This document shows, in pieces, positions 32,913-39,539 of a stretch of 39,539 nt of DNA. Under the pieces are notes generated by a model. That model was not told the DNA's origin. It worked only from the letters and a program-made list of their open reading frames with translations, and made no database searches. The stretch is taken from NCBI GenBank assembly GCA_002868925.1, contig PKTZ01000106.1, positions 1 through 39,539 of the forward strand, given 5' to 3'. Each line of letters opens with the position of its first letter. The stretch's first letter is position 1. This DNA comes from Desulfuromonas sp. (GTDB taxonomy: Bacteria > Desulfobacterota > Desulfuromonadia > Desulfuromonadales > UBA2294). The translations under genes and the position numbers were made by a program.

Positions 32913-33047
32913 TTACTTTGCCTTTTCTTCAACCCATTCCCCCGCCTTTTGCATATCTTTGCCGAGCCCTTCGAATGTTTTACAGGCTGATATTGATAGG
33001 ATCAGCGCTATTGGAATGAATAGAAATAGAAGTTTATATTTTTGCAT
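32913..33047 (-). CDS. Entericidin-like small lipoprotein
   Basis: A 44-aa lipoprotein. A hydrophobic signal ends in the lipobox ISAC (Cys22), then CKTFEGLGKDMQKAGEWVEEKA, matching the EcnA/EcnB family (C-T-x-G-x-GKDxxxxG). The ORF track extends it to 33179, but ATG 33047 has the strong site GAGAGGAAAG upstream and the family length. These lipoproteins are usually stress-induced and membrane-associated. Confidence 0.85.
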   Translation of the reverse strand: MQKYKLLFLFIPIALILSISACKTFEGLGKDMQKAGEWVEEKAK

Positions 33048-33216
33048 CTTTCCTCTCTTAATTATGTTGTTCAATGGCCCGTATTTTACAAAATTAGGGT
33101 AGCTTTTGAAAACAATATTATCTTTGGTGCTCATATTGAATGTAAGTGAAGGGGCAATGAAAGAGTATTTTGATGACACGTGTTATGGAATGATGTGTGA
33201 AAACTTCATTGTTTTT

Positions 33217-33245
33217 CTACGGCCCATAAATTTTCCGCGGCACCA
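33217..33245 (+). other. Possible decayed tRNA-Arg 3' fragment
   Basis: CTACGG (33217-33222), then TTCCGCGGC (33233-33241) and ACCA (33242-33245) repeat, in order, pieces of the tRNA-Arg at 1-48 (CTACGG at 4-9, TTCCGCGGC at 34-42, then CCA). The T arm between them is lost or altered. Like the tRNA, it is followed after a short gap by the GGCTACGGG hairpin. It may be a remnant or an attachment-site half; chance similarity is not excluded. Confidence 0.35.
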
Positions 33246-33257
33246 ATATTGAAGAAA

Positions 33258-33285
33258 AAGGCTACGGGCTTTCCCGTAGCCTTTT
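33258..33285. terminator. Orphan intrinsic terminator, copy of the tRNA-Arg one
   Basis: An 11-bp stem (AAGGCTACGGG / CCCGTAGCCTT) with loop CTTT, flanked by A- and T-rich runs. Neighbouring genes point away from it on both sides, so it has no obvious gene to terminate. Its stem matches that of the terminator at 59-89 except at the outermost base pair. Confidence 0.85.
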
Positions 33286-33718
33286 CTTGTATTTCTGGCA
33301 AATAACAGTATTTGCCGATCTTCCTTTTTCATTAAATATTTCATATAGTTATCTTTTAGTTGTGGTCTGTGGATGATGTAGTCTTGACGGCAGTTTGGTT
33401 GGAAATTTTTGTATTGTCTCTGCTATTGTGAATATCCATTCTGTATCTATTTGAAATATATGTGTATTTAGCAGGTCGCTGGCTAGCTGAAAAGAGAAGG
33501 CTGTATTGTTTATTAATTGCGGCAAAGGGGCTTTTTGGTTCTGTGTGTCAGGGGGGGGTGATTCTTTATTTGTTTGTTGGGAATCGCAGCTATTGTTGTT
33601 GCCGTGTGGCGGCATAAAATTTGCACATAAACACCCGGTTTAACGTTAATTGTCCGGTATTCGATTGTTGTTTAGATTGACTTTATAAATTGACCCATTT
33701 GTTGGGGGAGTGTGTTTA
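33286..33718. other. AT-richer gene-free stretch before the secretion locus
   Basis: About 430 bases with lower GC than either flank and strand asymmetry (G- and T-rich on +, including a run of eight G at about 33551-33558). The 88-aa minus-strand ORF at 33349-33615 is Pro-, Thr-, Gln- and Asn-rich with no recognisable domain and is probably not a gene. A perfect palindrome TTAACGTTAA lies at 33640-33649. TTGTCC (33650-33655) with TAGATT 17 bases later is a possible promoter for the TolC-like gene. The composition suggests a junction between segments of different origin. Confidence 0.45.
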
Positions 33719-35320
33719 GTGATTTTACGATTCAAGAATTTGTTTTGCCTTGCCCTGGTTGCAGTTGTCTGTGTGGTTTTGCTGGCAACGACTTCAGGCT
33801 ACGCGGCTGACATGTCAGGTGAGAGTGAGGTCGGTTCGGAGGATGGGGGTGCGGCTCTTTTTTCTGTTCCCCGTGACCAGAGTCTGGCCGGCCTGGCCGG
33901 TGTTTCGGAAATTCCTGTCGCCGCCGATGCCGAAGGGCTGTTTGTCGATAATGTTTCGGTTTCGCGTTACCTTGACAGCGAACCGGCCAGTCCTGTCGAC
34001 GCCGCCGATTTGACCGAGTCAATCAACATTGGTCGGGGCTTTAACCGGGAGAGCCTTGCCGCGGCAGCCCGCACCGAGCAGGCGGCGGCCCAGACCGGTC
34101 AGGCGGTTGGCGATCTTCTGCCGTCGGTTTCGGTCAGGGCGAACCGGGGTTACGAGATTTCCGAACCTTCGGTCGTGGTTGACGACGTAACCGGTGAGCT
34201 CAAGGATCACAGCCGCCATATCCGGACCGATGTGACCCTGACCGTGTCGCAACCTCTGTTTGATCTGCCGACCTTTCTCGAGTGGCGCCGCCGCAAGCAG
34301 AAGGAGAAGGCACGCGGCGAGGGTTATCGGGTCAGTGACGGCGATGCCTACCTCGCCACGGTCAAATCCTATCTCTCCTTGGTGTCGACCCGTCTCCAGT
34401 CTGAGCTGATGCGTGATTTCGAGGCGCAACTTGCCGAGTTGTTGAGCTACATTGAAAAGCGGGCCGGTGCCGGGGCCGCGAGTGTGGCCGATATGTCCCG
34501 TGTTCGGGCTCGTAGCCAGGAGACAGTATCGACCCGGCTCGAGCAGGAATCGGCCCATCTGGCGGCCGGGACCGAGTTCGTTCGTCTGACCAACCTGGTC
34601 CCCCAAAAGCTTCAACTGCCCGCCCTCGAGGATGTCGGCCTTCCCCTTTTGCCGGAAACGTATGAACAGGCGGTCGAAATCGCGATGGAGTCGAACCCGG
34701 AGATTACGACACTGATGGCAGAACTGCAGTCGGAAAAGATCAACAAGTGGGCGGCCCGGGGTCGCTTCCTGCCGCAGTTCGACGCCGAGTATACCGATAC
34801 TTATTCCGAGCGCGCCGGAGGTAGTGACCAGGACCAACGCGATAAGCGGACAATGTTGGTGCTCAACTGGAACCTGTTCCGCGGAGGGAAGGATATCAAG
34901 ATCGTCAGGGAGCGTGTGGCACGGTACGAGGAGACCCAGTATCGTCTTGATGATCAGCGGCGGCGCGTGGTGCAGGCGCTGGCGTCGAATTATTCGGCGT
35001 TGAAGACAACCGGTCAGCGTCTGGAAACCGGGTACCAGGAGCTGGAGTCGATCGCGACCGCGGCCGAGGCGATGTCGAAGCGGATGCTCTCCGGCAACCA
35101 ATCGCTACTCGACCTTTTGACCGTCTACGACCGTTACTACAAGATCCGGGGCCGCCTGATCGATCTGCACGTGTTCGAGATGAACACGGTCGCACAACTG
35201 GTCAGGTTGACCGTCGGTACTCCGTGGCCGGCCGAAAAGCCGGTTTCGGAAGGCGAGAGCAATCAGGGTGAGCAGGTTATGCCGCTGTCGAATGAATGGG
35301 ATTCGCTTTATGGGGGCTGA
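33719..35320 (+). CDS. TolC-like outer membrane efflux protein of a type I secretion system
   Basis: A 533-aa protein. The signal peptide ends around SGYA-AD; an N-terminal region of about 80 residues precedes the TolC-like body. The long helices, the repeated 'A.A...P.....A.RGY' start of each half (LAAAARTEQAAAQTGQAVGDLLPSVSVRANRGYE) and the LNWNLFRGGKD block are typical. GTG 33719 is chosen since GGGGGAG is 8 bases upstream; the track start 33710 overlaps that site. It opens the secretion locus and would form the outer-membrane channel. Confidence 0.87.
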   Translation: MILRFKNLFCLALVAVVCVVLLATTSGYAADMSGESEVGSEDGGAALFSVPRDQSLAGLAGVSEIPVAADAEGLFVDNVSVSRYLDSEPASPVDAADLTESINIGRGFNRESLAAAARTEQAAAQTGQAVGDLLPSVSVRANRGYEISEPSVVVDDVTGELKDHSRHIRTDVTLTVSQPLFDLPTFLEWRRRKQKEKARGEGYRVSDGDAYLATVKSYLSLVSTRLQSELMRDFEAQLAELLSYIEKRAGAGAASVADMSRVRARSQETVSTRLEQESAHLAAGTEFVRLTNLVPQKLQLPALEDVGLPLLPETYEQAVEIAMESNPEITTLMAELQSEKINKWAARGRFLPQFDAEYTDTYSERAGGSDQDQRDKRTMLVLNWNLFRGGKDIKIVRERVARYEETQYRLDDQRRRVVQALASNYSALKTTGQRLETGYQELESIATAAEAMSKRMLSGNQSLLDLLTVYDRYYKIRGRLIDLHVFEMNTVAQLVRLTVGTPWPAEKPVSEGESNQGEQVMPLSNEWDSLYGG

Positions 35321-35342
35321 GGTCGGGCCTTAACGAATATTG

Positions 35343-35358
35343 GAATCGATAACGATTC
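35343..35358. repeat. Perfect inverted repeat between TolC-like and MotB-like genes
   Basis: GAATCG and CGATTC are separated by ATAA. It lies 30 bases upstream of the next start codon. The stem is short and the following T-rich stretch is weak, so an operator or a mild mRNA hairpin is as likely as a terminator. Confidence 0.35.
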
Positions 35359-35387
35359 GAGAGATTTTTAACAAAAGGTGAAATGAT

Positions 35388-36059
35388 ATGGCAGGCGCTT
35401 CTTCTGACAATGATGACGGATCTGAAATTTTTTGGCCCGGTTACGTTGACGCAACGACGAACCTGATTCTGAACCTCCTTTTTCTGCTGACGATCCTGAT
35501 CGTAGCGGTCTTCATGTTTGCTCTCGAGCTCGGACGGGCGGTCGGTCCACAGGATGCCAACGCTGAGTTCGAGGCACGAGCAGAAATTGAGGCGACCGAA
35601 ATCGATCCGGCAGCCGAGAACATCGCGCTCAAAAACGAGATCAAGCGCTTGCAGGCGCTGCTGGAAAAAAAGCAGGTCAGCCAGATCAACAAGACCGGTG
35701 AAGCGAAAACGGTCAGTGGAACACAGGTTGTCCCCAAGGCGGAGAAGGGCCTGTCTCAGGCGCTCCCCGGTGATTTCGAGTTGCTGGTTCGTTTCAACAA
35801 GGATTCGGTCTCGTTCACACCGGAAGAGCGCGAACAGTTACTACAGGATCTGAAGCCGGTTATAGCGGACGATAAGGCGCTGATTTATGTCGGGGTGCCG
35901 GCCGGATTTTCCGAGGCGAAGCGGATGGGTTTCTATCGTGCCCTGGCGGTGCGCAACCTGCTGATCCAGATGGGGGTTCCGACCAAGGATATCGATGTCT
36001 CTGTCGTTGAGGGAGCGGCCGACGCCGATGCGGCGGTTGTCAAGGTCCGATCACGCTGA
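35388..36059 (+). CDS. MotB/OmpA-like inner-membrane protein (SiiA-like)
   Basis: A 223-aa protein with a short cytoplasmic N-terminus, one helix (about 23-47), a coiled linker, and a C-terminal OmpA-like peptidoglycan-binding-type domain (about 128-223: FNKDSVSFTPEEREQLLQDL, ALAVRNLLIQMGV). WPGYVDATTNLILNLLFLL resembles the MotB helix start, and Asp21 sits where MotB carries its proton-binding Asp. In Salmonella SPI-4 the similar SiiA works with SiiB next to a type I secretion system. Here a MotA-like gene lies 1.4 kb downstream, so the two should form a proton channel. Confidence 0.8.
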   Translation: MAGASSDNDDGSEIFWPGYVDATTNLILNLLFLLTILIVAVFMFALELGRAVGPQDANAEFEARAEIEATEIDPAAENIALKNEIKRLQALLEKKQVSQINKTGEAKTVSGTQVVPKAEKGLSQALPGDFELLVRFNKDSVSFTPEEREQLLQDLKPVIADDKALIYVGVPAGFSEAKRMGFYRALAVRNLLIQMGVPTKDIDVSVVEGAADADAAVVKVRSR

Positions 36060-37366
36060 TGAGTACGGAACAGTCGACAGGAAAAAGCAGCATCAAGGAG
36101 AGGGTTGCGGACATGCCTCCGCGTCGTCTCTTTATCCTGCTGTTGCTTATCAGCAGTCTCAGCATACTGTTGTGGGCAGGACTGTCGGAAGTCGATGTTA
36201 TCGTCCGGGCCGAAGGGCAGATCATCCCGGCCGGGAAATCACAGATCGTTCAGCACCTTGAGGGCGGAATCGTTCAGAATATCCTGGTCGAAGAGGGGCA
36301 GCTCGTGTCCGCCGGCCAGCCGTTGATGGAGCTCTCTGATGTCCAGACCCGTTCCAACCTGGAGCAGGAACAATCGAAATTCGACGCCTTGCGCGGTCGG
36401 GAAGCGCGCCTGCTGGCCGAACTGCAGGGTGAAAATGAAATCACCTTTCCGGAAGACCTCACGGACCAGAACGTGATCCGGGTTGAGGCGGGAGCCTGGA
36501 AGGCGCGGCGGACCCAGTTGGCCGAGGAGGTCCAGGTTCTACAGGCCCAGAGCCAGCAGAAGAAAAACGAACTGGCCGAGATCAAGTCGCGGCAGAAGAA
36601 CCTGCTCGATGAGCTGGTGCTGGCACAGAAGAAAAACCGGGTAATCGAAGACCTTCGTAAGAACAACGCGGCTTCCGAGCTCGAGGTTCTTGACAGCCAG
36701 ATGCGGATTCAGCAACTCAAGTCGGAGATCGCCGAGGCGACCAGCCGCGCACCGCGCCTGCAGTCGGCCCTGGAAGAGGCCGAGTCGCGTGAGAAGGAAG
36801 CGGTCGCCCGTTTCCGGGCGGAAGCTTCCGCTGCCTTGACCCAGGTACGGGAAGAGTTGGAGAGTATCCGTTACGGTCTCGACAGCAGTGTCGATAGGCT
36901 CAAGCGGAATGTTGTGCGCAGCCCGGTGGCGGGCTTGATCAACAAGCTCAACGTGACGACGATCGGCGCGGTCGTGCGGCCGAGCGAGATACTGCTCGAG
37001 ATTACGCCGAGCGATCAACGCATCGTGATCGAGGCCCGGGCCAATCCGGATGATCGCGCCCACCTGCGGCGCGGCCTGTCGGCCCGGGTCCGGGTTGGCG
37101 CTTACGATTATTCGACCTACGGTACTTTTGAGGGAAGAGTAACGGAAGTCAGCGCCGATACCCTGCAGGATGAACGGGGCATTCGTTATTACCGGGTGAA
37201 TATCGAGGTCGATGTTTCGAACATTACAGATCGTAAGAACCAGCCGGGAGTGCTGATGCCCGGAATGGGAGCGAGCGCCGATGTGACCGTCGGAAAGCGA
37301 ACCATCCTCTCCTATATTTTGTCGCCCCTGCTGGAGTTCCGGGATGGTGCCTTTCGGGCGAGCTAG
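36059..37366 (+). CDS. HlyD-family membrane fusion protein
   Basis: A 435-aa type I secretion adaptor. One helix (about 24-42) is followed by the lipoyl half-motif VQHLEGGIVQNILVEEGQLVSAGQPLMEL, a long coiled coil (about 90-290), the second half VVRSPVAGLINKLNVTTIGAVVRPSEILLEI, and a beta-barrel end with GMGASADVTVGKRTILSYILSPLL, as in HlyD, LapC and SiiD. It bridges the inner-membrane ATPase and the TolC channel. It starts at the stop of the MotB-like gene (1-base overlap). The ABC ATPase expected for such a system is not in the window. Confidence 0.92.
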   Translation: MSTEQSTGKSSIKERVADMPPRRLFILLLLISSLSILLWAGLSEVDVIVRAEGQIIPAGKSQIVQHLEGGIVQNILVEEGQLVSAGQPLMELSDVQTRSNLEQEQSKFDALRGREARLLAELQGENEITFPEDLTDQNVIRVEAGAWKARRTQLAEEVQVLQAQSQQKKNELAEIKSRQKNLLDELVLAQKKNRVIEDLRKNNAASELEVLDSQMRIQQLKSEIAEATSRAPRLQSALEEAESREKEAVARFRAEASAALTQVREELESIRYGLDSSVDRLKRNVVRSPVAGLINKLNVTTIGAVVRPSEILLEITPSDQRIVIEARANPDDRAHLRRGLSARVRVGAYDYSTYGTFEGRVTEVSADTLQDERGIRYYRVNIEVDVSNITDRKNQPGVLMPGMGASADVTVGKRTILSYILSPLLEFRDGAFRAS

Positions 37367-37443
37367 CAAGAAGTAAGTAAACTAACAGATCAGTTGTTGA
37401 TGAACATAAACGATTAGATGACCTAAAGAGGGACGAAAAAGCC

Positions 37444-39348
37444 ATGCTCAAGAATCTTAAGATCTATTATCTGTTCGTATCGCTTCCGTACATCATGCTG
37501 ATGATCGGGGCGACTATTTTCTGGGGCCCGATTGAAGGGACCCTTGACCGCAACCCCCATCCCCAGATCAACTACACCATCTTCGTTATCATCATCGGTG
37601 GCGGGCTAATTGTCCTCCTCAACGCTCGCCGTCTGATGCGTGAAGCGAAGGTTCTGGTTGAGTTTTCCAAAGCGGTGCACGCCAAGACCGATATCGAAAG
37701 TCTGAAGGAGTTGGCCAACAGCTACACCTGCGATATCGCCTGCCTGCTGCAGATGATAGCCTCCTCCTCAGATCGCTCTATCTCCCACCAGGAGCAGGCG
37801 GCCCTCGAGCATGAAACCGAAAACGTCCACAGTCGCCTCAATCGACGCAATGCTCTGCCGTCGTATCTCACCGGCCTGCTGGTCGGCATGGGCCTGCTCG
37901 GTACCTTCATCGGCCTGCTCGCTACCCTGGGCGACATCGGCGCCCTGATCGGTAGCTTCTCAGATCTCGACATGAGCGCGGCCGATCCGATCGTGGTCTT
38001 CAGTAACATGATCGAGAAGATGAAGGCGCCGATGGCGTCGATGGCAATCGCCTTCTCGGCGTCGATGTTCGGTCTGCTCGGGTCGATTATCCTCGGCCTG
38101 ATGATGGTCGGGATCAAGCGTTTCCAGGGCGATATCTTCTCCGTGCTCAGTTCCGAAGTGGCACGCCACATCGAGGTTGCCCTGTCATTCGAGAGCATCT
38201 CTTTCCGTGGCGAGGGCGATGCCGTCGGTTGTTACGAACAGGGGTCTGAGCTGACCTCCAAGGTGCTGCTGAGGATCGAGGAGCGCCTTACCGAGGCGGC
38301 CCGCATCCGGCAGCGTGCCCTCTCTACCGAGATCGATGATTTCAAGAAGCAGCGCTCCGATATGCTCACCGCCCTGAAAGAACAAACCGATGCAAACAAT
38401 GCATTCCGTGGTGAAATGCAGCAGTTGGTGACACAACTCGGCAACGTGTTTAAGGTCATGGAAAAGGGTTCGGGCGAACTGACCTCGCAGCTTTCCGAGC
38501 TGACCGTGCAGATGGCCGGCAACGCCAAGGAGTCACACAAGCTGCTCGCCACCCAGGCCGAAGAACAGAAGAAACTGCGCGACACCATCGATTCGTACAA
38601 CATCGAAGAGCGGCTCGCCGAATCGGCCCGCAGTCAGCAGCGGATGCTCACCTCGATGCTGGAAGACTTCGAAAACCAACGAAATGAGATGCTTAGCGCC
38701 CTTAACGACCAGACCGAGACCGGCAACAACCTGCACAACCAGTTGCAGCAGGTCGGCGGTCAGCTCGGTGAGCTTTCCGAACTGCTGGCGAAGGGGAACA
38801 GCGAAGTTTCGTCCCAGCTTTCCGAGTTAACCGTGCAGATGGCGACCGACGCCAAGCAGGCGCAGTCTCTAATCAGCACTGCCAGCGGCAACGTCCGCGG
38901 CGAACTGCAGCAGCTCGGCACGAAGTTTGCTGAAAATATCACTACCCTCACCACGACCGTGGAGAAGGGAGATGGTGAAATCTGTGACCAGGTTGCCGAA
39001 CTGGCAAAGGATTCGGCGGAAACGTCCCGTCAGGCCCAGGTCCAGCAGGCCGATTTCATGGGGCGGCTGGTCGAGCAGATTGAAAAAGGCGACGGTGAAC
39101 TCGCAAGTCGGATTGCCGGTCTGCAGAAGGATGTCACTGACGAATCGAACCAGTCGGGGACACAGCGTGCCGAGATGCTGAAGAACCTCGCCGAGCAGGT
39201 CGAGGCGAACAGCAAGGCGCGCGCCGAACTGCAGAAAATAAGCGTTCAGCTCGGAACCATCGCCGGTCTCATCGAAAAAGGGAATGGCACTCTGGTTAGC
39301 AAGGTTTCCGAGCTGGCGGCTAGTATGAGCGAAGAAAATCAGGAATAG
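37444..39348 (+). CDS. MotA/TolQ/ExbB-like protein with long repeated coiled-coil tail (SiiB-like)
   Basis: A 634-aa protein. Helices at about 12-28 and 43-60 are followed by the ExbB/MotA-type pair SYLTGLLVGMGLLGTFIGLLATLGDIGAL (140-168) and MASMAIAFSASMFGLLGSIILGLMM (198-221). From about 275 to the end it is hydrophilic coiled coil, including a 109-residue tandem repeat (EERLxExAR at 279 and 388; SQLSELTVQMA at 348 and 457) and weaker later copies of EKGxGEL. The channel part should pair with the MotB-like protein at 35388. The long cytoplasmic tail is unusual for ExbB but resembles SiiB-like and ZorA-like proteins. Confidence 0.86.
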   Translation: MLKNLKIYYLFVSLPYIMLMIGATIFWGPIEGTLDRNPHPQINYTIFVIIIGGGLIVLLNARRLMREAKVLVEFSKAVHAKTDIESLKELANSYTCDIACLLQMIASSSDRSISHQEQAALEHETENVHSRLNRRNALPSYLTGLLVGMGLLGTFIGLLATLGDIGALIGSFSDLDMSAADPIVVFSNMIEKMKAPMASMAIAFSASMFGLLGSIILGLMMVGIKRFQGDIFSVLSSEVARHIEVALSFESISFRGEGDAVGCYEQGSELTSKVLLRIEERLTEAARIRQRALSTEIDDFKKQRSDMLTALKEQTDANNAFRGEMQQLVTQLGNVFKVMEKGSGELTSQLSELTVQMAGNAKESHKLLATQAEEQKKLRDTIDSYNIEERLAESARSQQRMLTSMLEDFENQRNEMLSALNDQTETGNNLHNQLQQVGGQLGELSELLAKGNSEVSSQLSELTVQMATDAKQAQSLISTASGNVRGELQQLGTKFAENITTLTTTVEKGDGEICDQVAELAKDSAETSRQAQVQQADFMGRLVEQIEKGDGELASRIAGLQKDVTDESNQSGTQRAEMLKNLAEQVEANSKARAELQKISVQLGTIAGLIEKGNGTLVSKVSELAASMSEENQE

Positions 39349-39473
39349 CAGTAGCTTCCCGCCATAACGACGGGTCAAGAAGGATCGGTGTTTTTTCCAA
39401 CGCCGCTCGGTTGAAGATGGTTTGTGTTTTCGTCTTCTAGCGAGGGCAGAGGGAAGCAAAAGCGGAGGTTGAT

Positions 39474-39539
39474 ATGGCTGACAAGACCGAAATTACCAAA
39501 AACGGGCCCGAGCAGGGGCAACAGGTTGAGCGTGCAATA
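39474..39539 (+). CDS. Start of an unidentified gene after the secretion locus (partial)
   Basis: ATG 39474 has GGAGG 6 bases upstream and opens a frame that runs to the window end: MADKTEITKN, Gln- and Glu-rich, no signal peptide. The good ribosome-binding site and the open frame support a real gene. Its position directly after the channel gene suggests the secreted substrate, such as a giant adhesin without a cleaved N-terminal signal, or another secretion component. The 22 visible residues cannot decide. Confidence 0.65.
   Translation, partial: MADKTEITKNGPEQGQQVERAI

Noticed and set aside
33239-33254. Sigma-54-like GGCAC-N5-TTGA
   Set aside because: The -12 element has GA instead of GC, and a terminator hairpin follows at once, so a working promoter is unlikely.
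33349-33615. 88-aa minus-strand ORF in the AT-rich gap
   Set aside because: Low-complexity Pro/Thr/Gln/Asn composition, no ribosome-binding site that stands out, no known family.
34019-35101. 360-aa minus-strand ORF opposite the TolC-like gene
   Set aside because: Antisense shadow of a gene with clear signal peptide and TolC pattern.
35388-39348. Zorya-type antiphage system (ZorA/ZorB-like pair)
   Set aside because: The MotA/MotB-like proteins with a long tail fit superficially, but an HlyD gene lies between them, a TolC gene precedes them, and no ZorC/D/E-like nuclease or helicase is seen.

Overview
The window looks like chromosome from a Gram-negative bacterium with fairly high GC. LolA-like, TolC-like, LpxL-like and PagL-like proteins and two lipoproteins all imply an outer membrane. 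The mixture of aryl-polyene-type genes with several cobalamin-type radical SAM genes suggests a Desulfuromonadales/Geobacter-type organism. That placement is inference; no phylogenetic marker is present except the 3' part of a tRNA-Arg.

Layout. (1) 1-513: 3' part of tRNA-Arg(ACG), its intrinsic terminator and a gene-free leader. (2) 514-29843: about 31 genes on the + strand, most overlapping or separated by only a few bases, probably one very long operon. (3) A bidirectional terminator at about 29868-29900. (4) 29922-33047: four minus-strand genes: a KAS III-like enzyme, a fourth radical SAM enzyme, a PNPOx-like flavoprotein and an entericidin-like lipoprotein. (5) 33.05-33.72 kb: an AT-richer gene-free stretch with an orphan terminator hairpin and a possible tRNA-Arg remnant. 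(6) 33719-39539: a type I secretion locus (TolC-like, MotB/OmpA-like, HlyD-like, MotA/ExbB-like with a long coiled-coil tail) and the first codons of another gene.

How the genes may work together. The long operon has what is needed to make an aryl polyene: an aromatic ammonia-lyase (cinnamate or coumarate starter), a PaaK-like adenylate-forming ligase, three ACPs, four ketosynthases with intact Cys-His-His, two ketosynthase-like partners without the Cys, a ketoreductase, dehydratase-like hotdog proteins, a thioesterase, acyltransferases, and the LolA/MMPL/DUF3261 set known from aryl polyene clusters. Embedded in it are three consecutive B12-type radical SAM genes, a retinol-saturase/phytoene-desaturase-like flavoprotein, a GT2-DUF2062 fusion with an LpxL-like acyltransferase, a PagL-like barrel, a BtrH_N acyltransferase-like protein and an ABC-2 exporter. 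Radical SAM plus ketosynthase plus desaturase-like genes recall clusters proposed, but not proven, for ladderane lipids. The likely product is a membrane-anchored, tailored aryl polyene lipid; its structure cannot be read from the sequence.

The secretion locus resembles Salmonella SPI-4, in which a MotAB-like channel (SiiA/SiiB) accompanies a type I secretion system for a giant adhesin. The ATPase and the substrate would lie beyond the window.
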